Of a stretch of DNA of 64,000 nucleotides, positions 15,620 through 24,128 are shown piece by piece (positions within the stretch are counted from its first letter, which is position 1; the number at the start of each line of letters is the position of its first letter). The stretch is from the NCBI RefSeq assembly GCF_900141755.1, contig NZ_LT670844.1, forward strand, positions 5,304,501-5,368,500. The letters run 5' to 3'. Position numbers and translations under genes: made by a program. The notes under the pieces are model-generated. The model saw nothing but the letters and a program-made list of their open reading frames with translations, was not told the origin of the DNA and made no database searches. Source of the DNA: Bradyrhizobium lablabi (lineage in GTDB: Bacteria; Pseudomonadota; Alphaproteobacteria; Rhizobiales; Xanthobacteraceae).

Positions 15620-15890
15620 CTATTCGCTCACGTCGTCGGCGCGGGCGAGCAGCGTCGGCGGGATTTCGATACCCAGTGCCTTTGCCGTCTTGAGGTTTAT
15701 GACAAGCTGGAACTTGGTCGGTTGCTGGATCGGCAGGTCGGCTGGCTGGGCGCCCTTCAGGATCTTGCCGGCGTAAACGCCGGTCTGCCGATAGGCATCC
15801 GCGATGTCTGGATCGTAACTCATCAGTCCGCCGGCTGTCGTAAATTCGCGAAACTGATAGATCGCCGGCATCGCTGCCGCGGCCACCAAT
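15620..15890 (-). pseudogene. C-terminal remnant of a second ABC substrate-binding protein
   Basis: About 90 codons matching the C-terminal third of the family, from [20 protein letters not shown] to [10 protein letters not shown] stop codon lies in frame a short way upstream and no N-terminal part is present. It differs from the intact neighbour ([16 protein letters not shown] versus LPVQAPTKYELVLNLK), so it derives from a different paralogue. It sits between the intact binding protein and the deacetylase gene. Confidence 0.8.
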
Positions 15891-16000
15891 GCGACGAGCA
15901 CCAAGGGAGCGGATCAAGAATTGCAACGCTGTGATATCAATTGCGACCAACTCCTCCGGGTCACGTGCGCCTGCCTGCTGCGCGCGCAACTTGCGTTTGG

Positions 16001-16996
16001 TCATTTCAGACTGGCCGCCTTGAGGATTGCGTCGGTGTCGGTCAGCCAGACCGCGTCGTCGGTTTTGAGGCGCAAGAGGACACGCCGCAAGGCGGCCGCC
16101 CCGTCGGGCGTACCGACGACAAAGGGATGGATTCCGATGACCACCGTTGTGGCCTCGCGCGCAGGGTCGGCGCGGGCCTCGCGGGCCAGCTCCAACACGT
16201 AATCCAGCCAAAGTGTCTCGATCTCTGTCGGCGTCTTCATTCGTGCCAGCTGCTGGCCCATGTCGACCGTGACGACGGGATAGGGCAGCAACACCAATGA
16301 CCCGTCCGGCGTCTTCAGGCGCGAAATGATGTCGGAATCCATCTGGTCGAGGCTGTAGGTGATGCCCTCGGCGGCCATCGCCTGCATCGTGTCGCCATCG
16401 GAATAGACGCTCGGAGATGACCAGCCGCTGGGTTTGACGCCGGTCGCGCTGCCGATCAGGTCCAGCGTCCGGCGGATGTAAGCCCTCTCTTCGGCGAGCC
16501 CGCGGCCGAGCGGCAGCATGTGGCTGGTGTTGTTCATGCCGTGGGCGACGATCGGCGCATTCGGCTGGGCCGCGCGGAATTCCTTCCACACCGACGGATA
16601 GTTGCCGGGAAATTCGGCGTTCAATACGACGCTGAGCGGCACATCCAATTCCCTGAACAATCGGCCGACGCGCGCGATGCCCCAGTCGATCGCGTATTGA
16701 CGGAAAGCCTCGTTCACGAGGTCCGGGTTGCGGGTCGCCAGGTCCGGACGGAAGACCGGGCCCTGACCGAAGCCGAACTCCTCGACGAATAATGCAAAGC
16801 TGACCGCGACCTTTTTGCCGGCAGGCCAGGCGGCGACGTGGACCGGCTCGCGCGCGAAGCCGGTGACCCGATCTGTACCATCCTGCGCTGAGGTCGCGGA
16901 GGGAAGGTGAACGGCGAGCAACAGCGCCATTCCGGCGACGACGCCGACCTTCCGGGGCGCCGCGCCTAGAAGCCTGATGAAATCGCGCCGCCGCAT
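16001..16996 (-). CDS. Polysaccharide deacetylase family protein
   Basis: A 331-residue exported protein with a twin-arginine-type start (MRRRDFIRLLG) and a hydrophobic stretch to about residue 37. The NodB-type fold is visible from KVAVSFALFVEEFG on, with VPLSVVLNAEFPGNYP, VAHGMNNTSHMLP (metal-binding region) and a final VVIGIHPFVVGTPDGA. The family removes N- or O-acetyl groups from sugars or acts on related amides such as allantoin. The usual first Asp-Asp pair is not evident, so activity is uncertain. It stands between solute-binding remnants and an outer-membrane protein. Confidence 0.8.
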   Translation of the reverse strand: MRRRDFIRLLGAAPRKVGVVAGMALLLAVHLPSATSAQDGTDRVTGFAREPVHVAAWPAGKKVAVSFALFVEEFGFGQGPVFRPDLATRNPDLVNEAFRQYAIDWGIARVGRLFRELDVPLSVVLNAEFPGNYPSVWKEFRAAQPNAPIVAHGMNNTSHMLPLGRGLAEERAYIRRTLDLIGSATGVKPSGWSSPSVYSDGDTMQAMAAEGITYSLDQMDSDIISRLKTPDGSLVLLPYPVVTVDMGQQLARMKTPTEIETLWLDYVLELAREARADPAREATTVVIGIHPFVVGTPDGAAALRRVLLRLKTDDAVWLTDTDAILKAASLK

Positions 16997-17215
16997 TCGT
17001 CATCCTGACAAGACGTTTTGCCGTAACTCAAGCCCAGCGCTTTACAAGCTAGCACTTCGCGGCCGGGAGGCGAGTGAGAAAGGAGCCTGATCGATCTCAA
17101 ACGTTGATCAGAGCTGATTTCGGGTCATTCAAAGCCAGCGTCACTGGCGCGTAACAGACTATTTACGAAATCAATCCAAAGTTGCTCAACCGTTTTGAAA
17201 AACCAAGGGACGAAA

Positions 17216-17983
17216 ATGAAAGAGATTTCGCTTGTTGCGATTGCCACGGTGGGGTTTGCCGTGCCCGTACTCGCCGCGGACCTTTCCGCCCGTCCCTTCA
17301 CCAAGGCGCAGCCGATGGTCGCTGCCATATACGATTGGAGCGGCTTCTATGTTGGTGCCAACGGCGGCTGGGGCGGAGACAGAAAGTGTTGGAGCCTTGT
17401 CAACAATGGAGCCCCCACCATTGATGTGGGCTGCAACAGTGGAAACGGTGGCGTGGCGGGCGGTCAGGTCGGTTATCGCTGGCAGGCCGCCAATTGGGTG
17501 TTCGGTGCCGAAGCGCAGGGCGACTGGGCCAATCTGAAAGGATCCAGTATCAGCCTGGTTAATCCTTTGGTGACCAACCAAAGCCAGGTTAACGCGTTCG
17601 GCCTCTTCACTGGGCAAGTCGGTTACGCCTTGTACGACGCTCTGCTTTATGTGAAGGGCGGTGCTGCTGTTGCCGCGGACAAATACAATGGTTTGGGCAC
17701 CACGACCGGCATCGTCTTCGATCGGGCCAGTGAAACCCGCTGGGGAAGCACGGTTGGCGCCGGTATCGAATTCGGCTTCGCTCCAAACTGGTCGGCCGCG
17801 GTGGAGTATGACCATCTGTTTATGGGTAGCGCCAACAACACCTTCATCTCGACTGGGTGGGGACCCAATAACAAGGTGGCAGCTGGCGGATTGGAACGGA
17901 TCGTAAATATCCGCCAGGACGTCGACATGGTCGCGGCACGGATCAACTACCGCTGGGGTAACCCGGCTGTACCGAAATACTGA
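17216..17983 (+). CDS. Omp25/Omp31-like outer-membrane beta-barrel protein
   Basis: A 255-residue outer-membrane protein. The ATG at 17216 follows AAGGGA by six bases; an in-frame ATG 21 bases upstream is less likely. Residues 1-20 are a signal peptide ending VLA. The mature start ADLSARP, the YDWSGFYVGANGGWGG segment and the GGQVGYRWQAANWVFGAEAQ hairpin are diagnostic of the Omp25/31 porin-like family of Hyphomicrobiales. An eight-strand barrel with alternating polar and hydrophobic residues follows, ending in a WSAAVEYDHLFMG strand and a final MVAARINYRW. Confidence 0.9.
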   Translation: MKEISLVAIATVGFAVPVLAADLSARPFTKAQPMVAAIYDWSGFYVGANGGWGGDRKCWSLVNNGAPTIDVGCNSGNGGVAGGQVGYRWQAANWVFGAEAQGDWANLKGSSISLVNPLVTNQSQVNAFGLFTGQVGYALYDALLYVKGGAAVAADKYNGLGTTTGIVFDRASETRWGSTVGAGIEFGFAPNWSAAVEYDHLFMGSANNTFISTGWGPNNKVAAGGLERIVNIRQDVDMVAARINYRWGNPAVPKY

Positions 17984-18089
17984 TCTGACTTCTGTTTCCA
18001 GCATACTTATTGATTTGTCGGACGGGCTGGTCGGCACTTCGAAACCAAATGACTTGGAAGAAGTCGATTGGATTTGCTATGATGCTGCG

Positions 18090-18383
18090 ATGAAACGCGA
18101 TGAAGCCATAAGCCGATTGCGGCAACACGAAGCCGATTTGAGGCGGCTGGGCGTCGAACATCTCTAGCTGTTCGGCTCGACGGCGCGTGGCGAGGCGAAT
18201 GACGACTCCGGCGTCGACCTCTTTTTCGACTATCAAAAGGGCAAGCTCGGCGTGTACGAGCTAATGGACGTGAAGGAATACGCCGCCAGCATACTCGGCC
18301 GTAAGGCCGACATCATGACGCGCGACAGCCTGCACAAGACCCTGCGGGAAGCGATAGAAGCAACAGCAGTTCGCGTGTTCTAG
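18090..18383 (+). pseudogene. MNT-type nucleotidyltransferase antitoxin, broken by a nonsense codon
   Basis: Reads MKRDEAISRLRQHEADLRRL, then HL, a TAG at 18165-18167, then LFGSTARGEANDDSGVDLFF and on to a normal C-terminus (AVRVF). The TAG sits where the family has an aromatic residue before LFGS. The catalytic motif normally GSxARGxxxxxSDxD reads SGVD here, so one metal-binding Asp is also lost. The stop overlaps the start of the HEPN gene (TAGTG). In intact MNT-HEPN pairs this protein AMPylates and neutralises the HEPN toxin. Confidence 0.8.
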
Positions 18384-18616
18384 TGATCGCGCGTTCGCTC
18401 CTGCCCCGTTTGGTAGACATCATCGAGGCGATCGAACGCATCAACGGCGTATTGGAGAATGTGTCGCTCGAAGCATTCGAAAACGATTGGCGGCGGCAGT
18501 GGCTCGTTGAGCGTGGTGTTGCGATTATTTCCGAGGCCAGCCGTCATCTCCCGGATGACCTGAAAGCGCGCAATCCGGAAAGTTCGATTACTTCGTCGCG
18601 GTGCTTCTCGCAATGA
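18383..18616 (+). pseudogene. HEPN (DUF86) toxin, truncated at the C-terminus
   Basis: The 77-residue product begins MIARSLLPRLVDIIEAIERI and matches DUF86 HEPN proteins through RGVAIISEASRHLPDDL. Intact members run to about 110-120 residues and end with the RNase motif R-x4-6-H; here the sequence switches to SSITSSRCFSQ and stops, so the motif is missing. The switched tail resembles one arm of the intergenic repeat at 62687-62774, which suggests that a repeat insertion cut the gene. Confidence 0.8.
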
Positions 18617-18617
18617 C
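18585..18617. repeat. Partial copy of intergenic repeat family E
   Basis: GATTACTTCGTCGCGG..CTCGCAATGACGA matches the right arm of the palindrome at 62687-62774 with about five mismatches in 35 bases. It forms the aberrant 3' end of the HEPN gene. Confidence 0.6.
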
Positions 18618-18622
18618 GATCT

Positions 18623-19021
18623 CTACACCGGCCAAAACCCGCGGATCGCCGGCATGAGGAAAATCGCCAGATTGATCGCAAAGCCGAGGCTCCACAGGAT
18701 CGAGCGCAGCGTCGGCCGGTCGCCGACATAGGTGAAGACATAGGCGATCCGCACGATCACGAACAATACCGCCAGTTCGTCGACCAGGCGCTGCGGGCCG
18801 CCGCGAAATTCAGCCAAAAGCACCGCGAAGGCGAAGAACGGAAAGGTCTCGATGCCGTTCTGGTGCGCGCCCAGCGCGCGGGCGCGGATGGGGTCGTCGT
18901 AGAAGGCGGGATCGCGCGGTCTCGAATTGTCGAAGCGGCGAAACCCGATCCATTTGACCGACCCGATGGTCAGCAAATAGAGCATCAGCGCTGCGAAAAC
19001 ACACCATTCGGCGACCGTCAT
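18623..19021 (-). CDS. MAPEG family membrane protein
   Basis: A 132-residue protein with three to four membrane helices. The N-terminal helix (VFAALMLYLLTIGS), then ARALGAHQNGIETFPFFAFAVLLA, which carries the R-x-x-x-A-x-x-N-x-x-E motif of MAPEG proteins (glutathione- and eicosanoid-related membrane enzymes in eukaryotes), then IAYVFTYVGDRPTLRSILW and a last helix. Bacterial members are mostly uncharacterised. Start ATG at 19021, convergent with the truncated HEPN gene and divergent from hemH. Confidence 0.88.
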   Translation of the reverse strand: MTVAEWCVFAALMLYLLTIGSVKWIGFRRFDNSRPRDPAFYDDPIRARALGAHQNGIETFPFFAFAVLLAEFRGGPQRLVDELAVLFVIVRIAYVFTYVGDRPTLRSILWSLGFAINLAIFLMPAIRGFWPV

Positions 19022-19109
19022 GGCTCCCCCGAAGCACAGGAAAACGTGACACTATCGAAAGAGCCATTATCTTGACAAGGATAGTCCAACGCGCGAAGCC
19101 ACACCCATC

Positions 19110-20147
19110 ATGGCAACCGTCATACCAATCGAAAGCGCAAAGCCGGCCACCGAGTTGCGGCCGGAACGCATCGGCGTGCTCCTGGTCAATCTCGGAACCC
19201 CCGATACCGCGGATGCCAAGGGCGTGCGCGTCTATCTGAAGGAATTTCTGTCCGATCCGCGAGTGATCGAGGATCAGGGGATTTTGTGGAAGCTGATCCT
19301 GAACGGCATCATCCTGCGCACCCGCCCGGCCCGCAAGGCGCGCGATTACCAGAAGATCTGGAATTTCGAGAAAAACGAATCGCCGCTGAAGACCATCTCC
19401 CGCTCGCAATGCGAAAAACTCGCGGCTGACATTGCGGACCATGACCATGTCGTGGTCGATTGGGCGATGCGTTACGGCAATCCCTCGATCGCCTCGCGCA
19501 TCGAGGCGCTCACGGCGCAGGGCTGCGGCCGGCTGTTGGTGGTGCCGCTCTATCCGCAATATTCCGCCGCGACGTCGGCGACAGTCTGCGACGAAGTGTT
19601 CCGCGTGCTCGCCACCATGCGCGCGCAGCCGACGTTACGGGTGAGCCCGCCCTATTACGACGACCCTGATTATATCGAGGCGCTGGCGGTCTCGATCAAC
19701 GCGCATCTAAAAACTTTGCCCTTTCAGCCTGAGCTGATCGTGGCCTCGTTCCACGGCATGCCGCAAAAATATGTCGACAAGGGCGATCCCTATTTTGCGC
19801 AATGCCATGCGACCACCGATGCACTGCGCAAGCGCATGGAGCTCGACGCCTCAAAACTGCTGCTGACTTTCCAGTCGCGCTTCGGCTCCGACGAGTGGCT
19901 AAAGCCCTATACCGACAAGACCATGGAGAGGCTGGCAAAGGAGGGCGTGCGCCGCATCGCCGTGGTGATGCCCGGTTTTTCCGCCGATTGCCTGGAGACT
20001 CTGGAAGAGATCGCCCAGGAGAATGCCGAGATATTCAAGCATAATGGGGGCGAGCAGTTTGCCGCGATCCCCTGCCTCAACGACAGCGAGCCCGGCATGG
20101 ACGTGATCCGCCAATTGGTGCTGCGCGAGCTGCAGGGCTGGATATAG
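19110..20147 (+). CDS. hemH: Ferrochelatase
   Basis: Inserts ferrous iron into protoporphyrin IX, the last step of haem synthesis, at the inner face of the membrane. The 345-residue length is normal. Motifs: VLLVNLGTPD near the N-terminus, LSDPRVIE, the active-site VASFHGMP with catalytic His215, DPYFAQC, LTFQSRFG and PGFSADCLETLEEI, which contains the conserved catalytic glutamate. Stands alone with its own promoter region; TTGACA lies at about 19073 but no convincing -10 is visible. The Cys of a C-terminal iron-sulphur cluster is absent, as in many alphaproteobacteria. Confidence 0.95.
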   Translation: MATVIPIESAKPATELRPERIGVLLVNLGTPDTADAKGVRVYLKEFLSDPRVIEDQGILWKLILNGIILRTRPARKARDYQKIWNFEKNESPLKTISRSQCEKLAADIADHDHVVVDWAMRYGNPSIASRIEALTAQGCGRLLVVPLYPQYSAATSATVCDEVFRVLATMRAQPTLRVSPPYYDDPDYIEALAVSINAHLKTLPFQPELIVASFHGMPQKYVDKGDPYFAQCHATTDALRKRMELDASKLLLTFQSRFGSDEWLKPYTDKTMERLAKEGVRRIAVVMPGFSADCLETLEEIAQENAEIFKHNGGEQFAAIPCLNDSEPGMDVIRQLVLRELQGWI

Positions 20148-20195
20148 AAGCTGGATATAGAGGCTGGATTTGACGGGAATGGCGGAAACTTCGCG

Positions 20196-21185
20196 ATGAG
20201 GCGACGGGAGTTTATCGGCATTCTCGCCGGCGCAACGTTGCCGCTCGCGGCGCGGGCGCAGCCGTCGGGCGCGGGCATGCGCCATCTCGGGGTACTTACG
20301 GTAACCGCCGCCGGCGATCCGGCCACGGAGACGCGTACCGCCGTGCTGGTCGAGGCGCTGGCCGCACTCGATTGGAAAGAGGCCGGCAATCTGCGCATCG
20401 ACTGGCGCCACGGCAGCGGCGAGCGCAAGCTGATCGCAGAGTTCGCCGGCGAATTGGTCGCGCTTGCCCCCGACGTCCTTCTCGCCGCCGGCACGCCGTG
20501 CGTCGATGAATTGCGGCGGCGAACCAGCACGATCCCCATCGTGTTTGCGGTCGTCACCGATCCGGTCGACCAGGGTTTTGTCGTAAGCCTCGCGCATCCC
20601 GGCGGCAACATCACCGGATTCACCGATTACGACGGGCCGATGGCCGGCAAATGGCTCGAGATGCTGACACAGATCACGCCGCCCGCCGCGCGCGTGGCTG
20701 CTCTTTACAATCCTGCGACTGCACCCTTCGCCCATCTCATGCTGCGCGCCATGCATGACGCTGCGCCGTCGCTGGCGGTGACGGTGCGCGAAGCGCCGGT
20801 GCACGACCGGGCCGGGATTGCGGCGATCATCGCGGCGCTGGCGGCAGAAAAGAACGCGGCGCTGCTGGTGCTGCCGGATTTCTTCACCATCGCCAATCGC
20901 GCTTCTATCCTCGCGGCCGCGGCGCAGGCCAATTTGCCCGCGGTCTATTGGAATCGCGCCTTCGTCGCCGATGGCGGGCTGATGTCCTATGGCACCGATA
21001 ACGACGATCTCTTCCGCCGCGCGGCTGCGTATGTGGATCGCATCCTCAGGGGCGACAGGCCGAGCGAACTTCCGGTCCAGAACCCGACGAAATTCGAGCT
21101 GACGATCAACCTCCGGGCGGCGCGGACGCTCGGCGTCACGATCTCGCCGTCGCTGCTCGCGACCGCCGATGAGGTGATCGAATAG
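20196..21185 (+). CDS. ABC transporter substrate-binding protein (ABC_sub_bind type)
   Basis: A 329-residue periplasmic binding protein with the same twin-arginine-like start (MRRREFIGILAGATLP) and body as the protein at 14507-15499. Landmarks are IPIVFAVVTDPVDQGFVVSLA, HPGGNITGFTDYD and the C-terminus LTINLRAARTLGVTISP. No permease or ATPase is adjacent. It starts 48 bases after hemH; read-through from hemH is possible, but no functional link is apparent. Confidence 0.88.
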   Translation: MRRREFIGILAGATLPLAARAQPSGAGMRHLGVLTVTAAGDPATETRTAVLVEALAALDWKEAGNLRIDWRHGSGERKLIAEFAGELVALAPDVLLAAGTPCVDELRRRTSTIPIVFAVVTDPVDQGFVVSLAHPGGNITGFTDYDGPMAGKWLEMLTQITPPAARVAALYNPATAPFAHLMLRAMHDAAPSLAVTVREAPVHDRAGIAAIIAALAAEKNAALLVLPDFFTIANRASILAAAAQANLPAVYWNRAFVADGGLMSYGTDNDDLFRRAAAYVDRILRGDRPSELPVQNPTKFELTINLRAARTLGVTISPSLLATADEVIE

Positions 21186-21385
21186 CGGCGTTTCGGCCGC
21201 CTATCACCTATCCCGCGTTCAGGTCAGGTTCGACTGGCGGCCGGTAAACTCGTATATAGCTATGCTAGCGGAGAACAGCCGGGTTGAACCGGCGCCGGCG
21301 ATGGCCAGACCAACGGCAGGGCCTTCGTAAAGCACGTTGGGCGGGGAATTTACGCGGGCACATCCGTGTCCGCCTTGGAGGATTT

Positions 21386-22387
21386 ATGACCGGTTTTGAT
21401 ATTTTCGCGATTGCACTGGTATTGCTCGTTATCTTTACGCTATTCGCCGGCATCAAGACGGTGCCGCAGGGCTATGACTGGACCATCGAGCGGTTCGGCA
21501 AATACACCCGCACGCTGGCGCCGGGGCTCAACATCATCGTGCCCTATTTCGACCGCGTCGGGCGCAAGATGAACATGATGGAGCAGGTGATCAGCATTCC
21601 CGAGCAGGAGGTGATCACCAAGGACAACGCCACCGTGACGGTCGACGGCGTCGCGTTCTTCCAGGTGTTCGATGCCGCGAAAGCGAGCTACGAAGTATCC
21701 AACCTCCAGCAGGCGATCATCGTTCTGACCATGACCAACATTCGCTCGGTGATGGGCTCGATGGACCTCGACCAGGTGTTGTCGCATCGCGACGAGATCA
21801 ACGAGCGCCTGCTGCGGGTGGTCGATGCCGCGGTGTCGCCGTGGGGGCTGAAGGTCAACCGAATCGAGATCAAGGACATCGTGCCGCCCGCCGATCTCGT
21901 TGAGGCGATGGGACGCCAGATGAAGGCCGAGCGCGTCAAACGCGCCGACATCCTGCAGGCCGAAGGCCAGCGGCAATCGGAAATCCTTCGCGCCGAAGGC
22001 GCCAAGCAAGGCCAGATCCTGCAGGCCGAGGGCCGAAAGGAGGCAGCGTTCCGCGACGCCGAAGCGCGTGAGCGCTCCGCGGAAGCCGAAGCCAAGGCGA
22101 CGCAGATGGTCAGCCAAGCCATCGCCCAAGGCGATGTCGCCGCGCTGAACTATTTTATCGCCGACAAATACATCAAGGCGTTCGGGCAATTGGCGGATTC
22201 GCCGAACCAGAAGATCATCATGTTGCCGATCGAGGCGATGAGCATTCTGGGATCGCTCGCCGGCATCGGCGAGATCGCGAAGGCGACGTTTGGGGAAAGC
22301 GCGGCATCGGCCGCGGCCGCCGCGCGGCGTTCCTCGGTGCCGGCCACCGGCACCGTTCCGCCGGTCCCGCCGCCGAGCGGAGCTTGA
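21386..22387 (+). CDS. SPFH/Band 7 membrane protein (QmcA/stomatin-like)
   Basis: A 333-residue protein started at the ATG at 21386, which has TTGGAGGATTT before it. One N-terminal helix ([19 protein letters not shown]) is followed by the SPFH domain: [42 protein letters not shown] text and the [23 protein letters not shown] segment. Residues about 180-270 form an Ala/Glu/Gln-rich coiled coil typical of flotillin-like oligomers, and the tail is Pro-rich. These proteins form large membrane cages and often pair with NfeD proteins; one is next in the operon. Confidence 0.92.
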   Translation: MTGFDIFAIALVLLVIFTLFAGIKTVPQGYDWTIERFGKYTRTLAPGLNIIVPYFDRVGRKMNMMEQVISIPEQEVITKDNATVTVDGVAFFQVFDAAKASYEVSNLQQAIIVLTMTNIRSVMGSMDLDQVLSHRDEINERLLRVVDAAVSPWGLKVNRIEIKDIVPPADLVEAMGRQMKAERVKRADILQAEGQRQSEILRAEGAKQGQILQAEGRKEAAFRDAEARERSAEAEAKATQMVSQAIAQGDVAALNYFIADKYIKAFGQLADSPNQKIIMLPIEAMSILGSLAGIGEIAKATFGESAASAAAAARRSSVPATGTVPPVPPPSGA

Positions 22388-22395
22388 TCCCAAGC

Positions 22396-22508
22396 GCATG
22401 ATCCGGAAAAGTGGATACCGGTTTTCCGAAAAGATCATGCGCCAGAAATAGCGCATGATCCGGAAAAGTGGATACCGGTTTTCCGAAAAGATCACGCGCC
22501 AGAAATAA
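22396..22508. repeat. Two tandem copies of palindromic repeat family A
   Basis: Copy one is 22396-22440 and copy two 22453-22497, each followed by GCCAGAAATA, so the duplicated unit is 57 bases. The second copy has one change in its right arm (ATCACGC for ATCATGC). Located between the SPFH and NfeD genes of one operon, so the transcript should carry two stable hairpins there. Confidence 0.9.
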
Positions 22509-22519
22509 AGGGTCACACC

Positions 22520-22966
22520 ATGACCGAGATGTTCTCAACGTTGGGCACCTGGAACTGGCTGATCTTCGGCGTCATCCTGATGGCGCTGGAATTGGTCGCG
22601 CCCGGGGTGTTCTTGTTCTGGCTCGGGCTTGCGGCATTGCTGGTCGGGCTGTTGTCGTTTGTGATCAATCCGTCCTGGCAATTGCAGATGCTGATGTTTG
22701 CGATCTTTGCCGCCGCCGCGGTGCCGTTGTGGCGTCGCCTGGCGCGCAGCAATACCGCGGTCAGCGAGAGCAATCCGTTTCTCAACAGGCGCGCCGACGC
22801 GCTGGTCGGGCGGGTGTTCACGTTGGAAAAGCCGATCATCGACGGCTCCGGCACGGTGCGGATCGACGACACCATCTGGCGCGTCGCCGGCCCCGATACG
22901 CCAGCCGGCAGCCGGGTCAGGATCGTGCAGGCCGACGGCGCCAGCCTGACGGTGGCGGCGGCTTGA
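22520..22966 (+). CDS. NfeD family membrane protein
   Basis: A 148-residue protein of the short NfeD class. Three hydrophobic segments cover residues about 12-75 (WLIFGVILMALELVAPGVFL, LGLAALLVGLLSF and LMFAIFAAAAVPLW), followed by a soluble OB-fold domain with ALVGRVFTLEKPIIDGSGTV and DDTIWRVAGPD, the usual C-terminal signature. Partner of the SPFH protein encoded just upstream, with which it is thought to form membrane microdomain complexes. Confidence 0.92.
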   Translation: MTEMFSTLGTWNWLIFGVILMALELVAPGVFLFWLGLAALLVGLLSFVINPSWQLQMLMFAIFAAAAVPLWRRLARSNTAVSESNPFLNRRADALVGRVFTLEKPIIDGSGTVRIDDTIWRVAGPDTPAGSRVRIVQADGASLTVAAA

Positions 22967-23015
22967 TCTTACCTCGCCCCGCTCGCGGGGAGAGGGAGAA
23001 GTGGTCGCCTCTTCT

Positions 23016-23354
23016 TCAGCCCTGACCCTTGTTCCACCGCTCGGCAAAGCGATGCAGCGGAAGGAAGGTTTGAAAAAGCTCCCGCCCCATCTCCGTGAGG
23101 CGGTAGCCGCTGGCAGGAATGAGTTCGATAAGACCCGTCTCGCGCAGCTCGGACAATCGCGCCTGCAGCACGGTAGGCGAAGCTTCATCGCAGGCGGCGC
23201 GCAGCGCGCGCGATGTCAGCGGCTGCTCGCGGAGTTCCCAGATGATCCGCAAGCTCCAGCGCCGGCCCAACAGATCGAGCAGCGCCATGATCGGCCGGCC
23301 CGATTTCGAGCCGCGCACGGCGCGTTTTTTCATGGCGGCAGGCTGTTTCGGCAC
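23016..23354 (-). CDS. HxlR family transcriptional regulator
   Basis: A 112-residue single-domain winged-helix regulator. After a basic leader, LLDLLGRRWSLRIIWELRE is the HxlR start, followed by PLTSRALRAACDEASPTVLQ (recognition helix region) and ELRETGLIELIPASGYRLTE (wing). The conserved Cys of redox-sensing members is at the RAACDE position, which could make it a thiol sensor, but that is inference. It is divergent from the carboxymuconolactone-decarboxylase-like gene and two inverted repeats lie between them. Confidence 0.9.
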   Translation of the reverse strand: MPKQPAAMKKRAVRGSKSGRPIMALLDLLGRRWSLRIIWELREQPLTSRALRAACDEASPTVLQARLSELRETGLIELIPASGYRLTEMGRELFQTFLPLHRFAERWNKGQG

Positions 23355-23372
23355 TTTGGTCTCCTTGCGGTC

Positions 23373-23412
23373 TGCTACAGATAATGTAGCATCTCGCTAC
23401 GTTTAGTGTAGC
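23373..23412. promoter_or_regulatory. Two inverted repeats, probable HxlR operator
   Basis: TGCTACA-GATAA-TGTAGCA (23373-23391) is a perfect palindrome, and GCTAC-GTTTAGT-GTAGC (23396-23412) repeats the same half-sites with a wider spacer. The four GCTAC/GTAGC half-sites lie between divergent hxlR and the gene at 23426. Confidence 0.75.
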
Positions 23413-23425
23413 ACGGGAGACGACC

Positions 23426-23974
23426 ATGTCACGCATCGCGCCGCTAGAGCCGCCTTATGCACCGGAGATTAAAGAACAGTTCGACCGCATCATGCGCGGC
23501 GCGCCACCGCTCGTTCTGTTTCGAGTCATGGCAAGCAATCCGCGTGCCTGGGAAAAATTCCGCGCCGGCAGCTTGCTGGACCCTGGCCCGTTGCCGCTGC
23601 GCGAGCGCGAGATCGTCATCGACCGCACCTGCGCGCTGACCGGTTGCGAGTATGAATGGGGCGTGCATGTCGCGATATTTGCCGCGGTGGCGCATCTGAC
23701 CGATGAGCAGGTGCGCGCCACGGTGCTGGACAAGCCAGATGCGCCGTGCTGGTCGGTTGCCGAGCAGGCGCTGGTTGCCGCCGTCGACGCGCTGCATGCC
23801 CGCGCGACGCTGAGCGAAGCCGAATTCAAGGTGCTGTCGGCGCATTACGACGACGCGCAGATTTTCGAGATCATCCTGCTGTGCGGCCTCTATCGCACCG
23901 TGTCGTATCTCGCGAACGGGCTGGCGCTGCCGCTAGAGGAAAAGGCGGCGAGATTTCCGGTGGCGGCGAACTAA
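23426..23974 (+). CDS. Carboxymuconolactone decarboxylase family protein (AhpD-like)
   Basis: A 182-residue protein. The CMD core is at residues about 55-120 with LREREIVIDRTCALTGCEYEWGVH (an E-x-V-x-x-R-x-x-x-x-x-x-C-x-Y-E-W-x-x-H form). Only the second half of the AhpD CxxC motif is kept (C-A-L-T-G-C has a wider spacing), so it is closer to the non-peroxidase branch. Function may be hydrolase-like or in oxidative stress. Its promoter region is shared with the divergent HxlR regulator, which probably controls it. Confidence 0.85.
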   Translation: MSRIAPLEPPYAPEIKEQFDRIMRGAPPLVLFRVMASNPRAWEKFRAGSLLDPGPLPLREREIVIDRTCALTGCEYEWGVHVAIFAAVAHLTDEQVRATVLDKPDAPCWSVAEQALVAAVDALHARATLSEAEFKVLSAHYDDAQIFEIILLCGLYRTVSYLANGLALPLEEKAARFPVAAN

Positions 23975-23983
23975 ACAATCTTC

Positions 23984-24104
23984 GTCATTCCGGGATGCGC
24001 CTTCCTTCGGCAATTGCCGACCTGAGGCGGCAGGCCCGGAATCCATAACCCCCAATCGTGGTTATGGATTCCGGGTTCGTGCTTCGCACGCCCCGGAATG
24101 ACGG
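23984..24104. repeat. Palindromic intergenic repeat, family B
   Basis: Begins GTCATTCCGGGATGCGCC and ends GCCCCGGAATGACGG, with inner arms GGAATCCATAAC and GTTATGGATTCC. Lies between convergent genes. Confidence 0.85.
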
Positions 24105-24128
24105 AAGCGGTAGGGCGCCGCTCGGCGC

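Noticed and set aside
15549..17003. 484-codon minus-strand frame covering the deacetylase and a binding-protein fragment
   Set aside because: It is out of frame with both recognisable coding stretches, which are read in other frames. The short start MTKRKLRAQQAGARDPEE has no identifiable homology.
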